From contig JAGRHX010000524.1 of the NCBI GenBank assembly GCA_020444775.1, positions 1 through 10,509 of the forward strand: 10,509 nucleotides of DNA. Direction: 5' to 3'. Positions 7,050 through 10,509 of this stretch are shown here, piece by piece. The position numbers and the translations under genes were made by a program. The stretch is from Gammaproteobacteria bacterium. GTDB lineage: Bacteria > Pseudomonadota > Gammaproteobacteria > HK1. The notes beneath the pieces are model-generated. The model ran no database searches. It was given only the letters and a program-made list of their open reading frames with translations, and was not told the DNA's origin. How positions within the stretch are numbered: position 1 is the stretch's first letter; each line of letters opens with the position of its first letter.

Positions 7050-8498
7050 ATGTCCCAGCCCTTGAACGACAGCGCCCACGAGAGCGCCGTGTCCAGCCCC
7101 AGCCCGGCCTCAGGGGACGCCACCCAGGTGTTCGGCAACTCCACCATAGAGGCCGCCTACCGGCAGAAGACACCCGGATCGGCGGAGCGGGCGCGCGCCG
7201 CCCACGAGCTCTTCCCAAGCGGCATCGTGCACGACTCCAGGCGCACCCGGCCGTACCCGATCTATGTGGAGCGGGCGCGTGGCGCGCACAAATGGGACGT
7301 CGACGGCAACGATTACATCGATTATTACGGTGGCCATGGCGCGTTGATCCTCGGCCACGGCCACCCGGAGATGCTCGAAGCGGTACACACCCAGCTGGAT
7401 CGCGGCACCCACTTCGGTGCCTGTCACGATCTGGAGATGGCCTGGGCGACCCGGGTCAAATCCCTGGTGCCGTGCGCCGAACGGGTCCGATTCACCTCTT
7501 CCGGGACCGAGGCCAACCTGATGGCACTACGCCTGGCCCGCGCTTTCACCGGGCGCGACAAGGTGGTGCGCTTCATGGGCCATTTCCATGGCTGGCAGGA
7601 CCACGTCGCCTTCGGTGTCGACAGTCACCTCGACGGCAGCCCGAGCCCCGGCGTGCTCCCGGGTATTGCAGAGGGCATCCTGCTCGCCGATCCGTCGCAA
7701 CCCGACGCGGTGGCGTCGCTGCTGCGCAGCCGCGACGACATCGCCGCGGTGATTCTCGAGCCCACCGGCGGCAGCTTCGGTCAGCTACCGTTGCCGCCGC
7801 AGATGCGTGAGACCCTGCGCGCGGTCACCGCCGAGCGCGGAATCGTCCTGATATTCGATGAGGTGGTGACCGGTTTCCGCGTATCGCCGGGTGGCGCCCA
7901 GGCCTATTACGACATCCAGCCGGACCTCGCGACCTTCGCCAAGATCCTGGCCGGTGGACTGCCCGGTGGCTGTGTCACCGGTCGCAAGGACATCCTCGAT
8001 CTGTTGGATTTCGAGGTCAGCGCCGCGAAGGGCTTCGAGAAGATCGGTCACCAGGGCACCTACAACGCCAATCCAATGTGCGCGGCCGCCGGTATCGCGG
8101 CGCTCGACGTGCTGGTTCGCGAGCATGCCTGTGAGCGGGCCAGCGCCCAGACCGAGCGCTTGCGCGGCGGCCTGAACCAGCTCTTCTCGCGGCTCCAGGT
8201 GCCGTGGACCTGTTACGGCGAGCACAGCGGCTTCCACATCTTCACCAATCCGGACGGCGCCGATCTGGATCCGCTGAATGCCGATCCGCTCGGCTTTGGC
8301 ATGGCCGCCATCAAGCGCTCGGCCAAGGCCCAGGTCAGCGAGAAGCTCCGCCTCGCCTTGCTGGTCGAGGGCGTGGATATCTCCGGCAAGCCCGGAGGGA
8401 TCGTCTCATCGGCGCACGAGGACCTGGACATCGAGCGTACCTGCGAGGCGATGCACCGCGCCCTGGACCGGCTGCGTGCCGAGGGTGAGCTTTCCTGA
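7050..8498 (+). CDS. Class III PLP-dependent aminotransferase, glutamate-1-semialdehyde aminomutase-like
   Basis: This is a 482-residue fold-type I PLP enzyme of class III. Characteristic elements are the cofactor phosphate-binding SSGTEAN (150-156), FHGWQD (179-184), VILEPTGG (234-241), FDEVVTGFR (269-277) with D270 that pairs with the pyridine nitrogen, and the Schiff-base lysine K298 in FAKILAGGLPGG. The blocks around 150-185 and 269-315 resemble HemL (glutamate-1-semialdehyde 2,1-aminomutase) most closely. However, the protein is about 55 residues longer than typical HemL, has an N-terminal extension rich in Ser, Ala and Pro (1-30), and reads HQGTYNANPMCAAAG (334-348) where HemL has a different gating segment. 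It is therefore more likely a HemL-like paralogue of unknown substrate than the tetrapyrrole enzyme. The start is set by AGGGAG 6 bases upstream. The next gene follows after 79 bp on the same strand and may be co-transcribed. It is probably cytoplasmic. Confidence 0.92.
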   Translation: MSQPLNDSAHESAVSSPSPASGDATQVFGNSTIEAAYRQKTPGSAERARAAHELFPSGIVHDSRRTRPYPIYVERARGAHKWDVDGNDYIDYYGGHGALILGHGHPEMLEAVHTQLDRGTHFGACHDLEMAWATRVKSLVPCAERVRFTSSGTEANLMALRLARAFTGRDKVVRFMGHFHGWQDHVAFGVDSHLDGSPSPGVLPGIAEGILLADPSQPDAVASLLRSRDDIAAVILEPTGGSFGQLPLPPQMRETLRAVTAERGIVLIFDEVVTGFRVSPGGAQAYYDIQPDLATFAKILAGGLPGGCVTGRKDILDLLDFEVSAAKGFEKIGHQGTYNANPMCAAAGIAALDVLVREHACERASAQTERLRGGLNQLFSRLQVPWTCYGEHSGFHIFTNPDGADLDPLNADPLGFGMAAIKRSAKAQVSEKLRLALLVEGVDISGKPGGIVSSAHEDLDIERTCEAMHRALDRLRAEGELS

Positions 8499-8577
8499 GA
8501 CCGGCGTGCCGAACAGCACCTCCAGACGGCGATCAGCCGTGGTGAGATCCGCCCCCTGAACGGCCCTGAATCGCTGC

Positions 8578-10347
8578 ATGCACGCAAACCCATACGGCGC
8601 AGCGACCCGGCACGGTGGCGGCCGAAGCGAACACAGCGACGAGGTGCCGCTGCGCGCCCCGGCCCAGGTGATGCGTCTGGCCCGTATGGGCGCGGCCTTC
8701 CCGAACCGGCTCAGCTTCGCGCGCGTGCTGCTCAGGCACATGATCCGACATCGATGGCGGATCACCCGAGGTCAGAGCGTGCTCGACGCGAACGGCCACG
8801 GGCACCAGCTCTGGCATGTGGACACACCCGAGCAACGCTACACCTTGGTAGCCTTCTCGCAGTGCCTGGACCCCCGGCAGCGCACCGATCGGGTCATCGC
8901 CAACGCCTGGGATGCCACCTTCACGCTCTTCGATGGCGACCCCGATGAAGCGACGATCGAGCGTCTGCGTCACGACGTCCCCAGACAAGAAGCGGGTCGC
9001 TACCAAGCCAGCGAGCTGGTGCTGGCCCGGGCCAACCGCAGCGTGCGGCTGTTCGAGCACGTGGTCGATCGACTCGCGTGCGGCCGCCAGCCGCGGCTGG
9101 CGCTGGTCAAACGTATCGGCTACCTGATGCGAACCACCGCGGTGTACGGCAACGGCAAGTTCGGTATCGCCGACCGCGGCGACTTCGACACGCGTCCAGG
9201 ACTAGCGCCGCCGTTCGCCGCGGAGATGCTGACGGTCTATCTGATACGCTGCTTCAGCATCGATCTGGCCGAGCATCTGGCCCGACAGCGCGCGCCGGCC
9301 GAGGCGACCCGCCTGGACGCAGGGCTGAAGCGCTATCTGGGCATCGGCAATGCGACCGGCCTCGGCATGGCGCCGTTCCTGGTCAATCATCCGCGGCTGC
9401 TGCATCGTTGGTTCCTGGCCCGCGAGCGGGCGCTGGCCCGGGTCAGGGCCTGGCGGTGGCCGCCAGGCGAGACACTCCAAGCCCTGCATGCGTTGGTCGA
9501 GCACGCCCGCGCCCATGTCGAGGAGTGGCAGGTCGAGGACCGACGTCAAGCACAGCGCCTGGCGGTCCTGCGCGAGGAACTGGCGCGGCTGCGCCAGCAT
9601 CTGCTGACCCGGCCGCTCGACGGTCTGCGGCGGCCCTTCGATGCGCTCTGGCGCTGGTCCGAGCAGGCCCGGCTCAGCCTGGAATGTCAGGAGCTGCTGG
9701 TCGCGCTGTTGATCGAATGCGCCGGGCCCCGGGTCGACGATCTGGCCGCGCAGATGAGCGCCCCCGAGTCGCCGCCGCTCGATCCCAGCTGGACGCTGAG
9801 CCGGGTGCTCGACGCCATCCAGCACGATCAGGCGTGGGCGCTGGCAATTGATTTCGAGGATCCCGCGCAGAGCCAACGCTTCTGGTATGTCAGCGAGGAG
9901 AAGGCGGAGCCGCGTCTGGGCAACCGCTATCGGGAGCCGGGCGCCGAGCTCGAGATACCGCTCGCCATCGCCCGCGATCTGCAGCGACTGCGACTTGCCG
10001 TGCTGGCCTGCCAACGGCGCACACCGACGCCTACGCTGCCCGGCTTCCTGCTCGCGCATCCCTGGGCACGGGCTATCGTGCACCGGCTACAGCTGGTCGA
10101 CGACCACCCCTATGCCGAGATACGCGACAACCTGATTGCCGCCGATACCCGACCCATCGACCTGCTACGCTGCAAGCTGGCCTTCTTCGGCGCAACCCGT
10201 TTCGACCCCAAATCAGACCTGTGGACCCGGATCGCACTCTTCCAGGGCGCGCCCCTGCCCGAGGACATCGCTCGCGGAGAGGCTGAGGACCCGGCCCTTG
10301 CCATAGCCCCACAGCAATCCGATCGGGCCCACCCGTCGCGCGGCTGA
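8578..10347 (+). CDS. Unrecognised 589-residue soluble protein following the aminotransferase
   Basis: I cannot assign a named family or function. The protein is Arg/Leu/Ala-rich and mostly helical in appearance, with no signal peptide or membrane segment, so it is probably cytoplasmic. Several Gly/aromatic/charged blocks look like conserved functional motifs: QRTDRVIANAWDATF (101-115), SELVLARANRSVRLFEHVV (145-163), YLMRTTAVYGNGKFGIADR (182-200), GIGNATGLGMAPFLVNHPR (255-273), RFWYVSEEKAEPRLGNRY (434-451) and GATRFDPKSDLWTRI (538-552). A charged helical stretch (about 305-345) could be a coiled coil. Coding bias is strong throughout, and the frame stays open to the stop at 10345-10347. The start is uncertain: there is no clear ribosome binding site at ATG 8578, an in-frame stop lies just upstream, and ATG 8671 is an alternative. 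It follows the aminotransferase by 79 bp, suggesting a linked role; being an enzyme is only inference. Confidence 0.85.
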   Translation: MHANPYGAATRHGGGRSEHSDEVPLRAPAQVMRLARMGAAFPNRLSFARVLLRHMIRHRWRITRGQSVLDANGHGHQLWHVDTPEQRYTLVAFSQCLDPRQRTDRVIANAWDATFTLFDGDPDEATIERLRHDVPRQEAGRYQASELVLARANRSVRLFEHVVDRLACGRQPRLALVKRIGYLMRTTAVYGNGKFGIADRGDFDTRPGLAPPFAAEMLTVYLIRCFSIDLAEHLARQRAPAEATRLDAGLKRYLGIGNATGLGMAPFLVNHPRLLHRWFLARERALARVRAWRWPPGETLQALHALVEHARAHVEEWQVEDRRQAQRLAVLREELARLRQHLLTRPLDGLRRPFDALWRWSEQARLSLECQELLVALLIECAGPRVDDLAAQMSAPESPPLDPSWTLSRVLDAIQHDQAWALAIDFEDPAQSQRFWYVSEEKAEPRLGNRYREPGAELEIPLAIARDLQRLRLAVLACQRRTPTPTLPGFLLAHPWARAIVHRLQLVDDHPYAEIRDNLIAADTRPIDLLRCKLAFFGATRFDPKSDLWTRIALFQGAPLPEDIARGEAEDPALAIAPQQSDRAHPSRG

Positions 10348-10355
10348 GCAGCGCC

Positions 10356-10395
10356 GCCGGCCATTGCGCACGGGCGGCACGCTCACATGGCCGGC
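10356..10395. terminator. Dyad between convergent genes, possible bidirectional terminator
   Basis: GCCGGCCAT (10356-10364) and ATGGCCGGC (10387-10395) form a perfect 9-bp inverted repeat with a 22-base loop. It fills most of the 48 bp between the stop codon of the 589-residue gene and that of frmA. CTGAG (10344-10348) and CTCAG (10395-10399), which overlap the two stop codons, could extend the pairing with a bulge. No T tract is present, so the termination mechanism is uncertain. Confidence 0.4.
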
Positions 10396-10509
10396 TCAGA
10401 ACTCGACCACGCTGCGGATCGACTTGCCGGCATGCATCAGGTCGAAGGCCTCGTTGATCCGCTCCAGCGGCAGCTTGTGCGTGATCAGGTCGTCGATGTT
10501 GATCTTGCC
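10396..10509 (-). CDS. frmA: S-(hydroxymethyl)glutathione dehydrogenase / class III alcohol dehydrogenase, C-terminal fragment
   Basis: Only the last 37 codons and the stop are in the window; the rest lies beyond the right edge. The peptide reads [19 protein letters not shown] followed by [18 protein letters not shown]. This matches the highly conserved end of the zinc-dependent class III alcohol dehydrogenase family, in which the ITH..PL..IN..FDLMHAG.SIR pattern is typical. The enzyme oxidises S-hydroxymethylglutathione to S-formylglutathione with NAD+ in formaldehyde detoxification, and its relatives also reduce S-nitrosoglutathione. The catalytic zinc ligands lie outside the window and cannot be checked. 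It converges with the 589-residue gene. Confidence 0.88.
   Translation of the reverse strand, partial: GKINIDDLITHKLPLERINEAFDLMHAGKSIRSVVEF

Noticed and set aside
8526..8540. Small inverted repeat ACGGC/GCCGT in the gap after the aminotransferase gene
   Set aside because: A 5-bp stem with a 5-base loop is expected by chance in GC-rich DNA and no T tract follows, so I do not call it a terminator.
9202..10083. Minus-strand frame of 293 codons opposite the 589-residue gene
   Set aside because: The plus-strand frame is longer, covers the whole interval and has better coding character. The minus-strand product is Gln/Arg/Pro-rich with no motif.
2023..10509. A formaldehyde detoxification cluster made of the GFA-family gene and frmA
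   Set aside because: The two genes lie about 8 kb apart with unrelated genes between them, and most GFA-family proteins have no proven link to formaldehyde.

Overview
This is a GC-rich, densely coding chromosomal window. It suggests a proteobacterium, most likely a gammaproteobacterium. The reasons are a GspE/PilB-type ATPase, a class III adenylate cyclase with the usual proteobacterial C-terminal tail, a GFA-domain protein and the end of a glutathione-dependent formaldehyde dehydrogenase. The lineage is inferred from gene content; no rRNA or other phylogenetic marker is present. I see no tRNA, CRISPR array, insertion sequence or phage gene.

Left part (1-5782), signalling and secretion. A GspE/PilB-family ATPase with an N-terminal GAF domain (minus strand, 1-1831) runs off the left edge. 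Divergent from it is a small seven-cysteine GFA-family protein (plus, 2023-2418). Convergent with that, 102 bp further on, is a 973-residue adenylate cyclase (minus, 2521-5442) with the order CNB-GAF-GAF-PAS-cyclase. Both large proteins carry related GAF domains, and the cyclase GAFs have the NKFDE signature, complete in GAF1 and nearly so in GAF2. The window may therefore hold a cAMP-sensing and cAMP-producing module beside a secretion or pilus motor. A 340-bp gap (5443-5782) with no convincing gene precedes the cyclase. It holds an AT-rich stretch and an interrupted palindrome.

Middle (5783-6787): an exported protein of the uncharacterised TIGR03790 type on the minus strand. It is separated from the next gene by a divergent intergenic region of about 260 bp containing a small inverted repeat and a 14-bp tandem repeat.

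Right part (7050-10509), metabolism. A class III PLP aminotransferase of the glutamate-1-semialdehyde aminomutase type is followed 79 bp later on the same strand by an unrecognised 589-residue soluble protein. The two may be one transcription unit. The unrecognised gene converges on the C-terminal end of frmA (minus strand), with 48 bp of dyad-symmetric sequence between the stop codons.

The most promising items for new biology are the cyclase with a possible cAMP feedback design and an altered CNB cassette, the GAF-fused secretion ATPase, the TIGR03790 protein, and the aminotransferase plus 589-residue protein pair.
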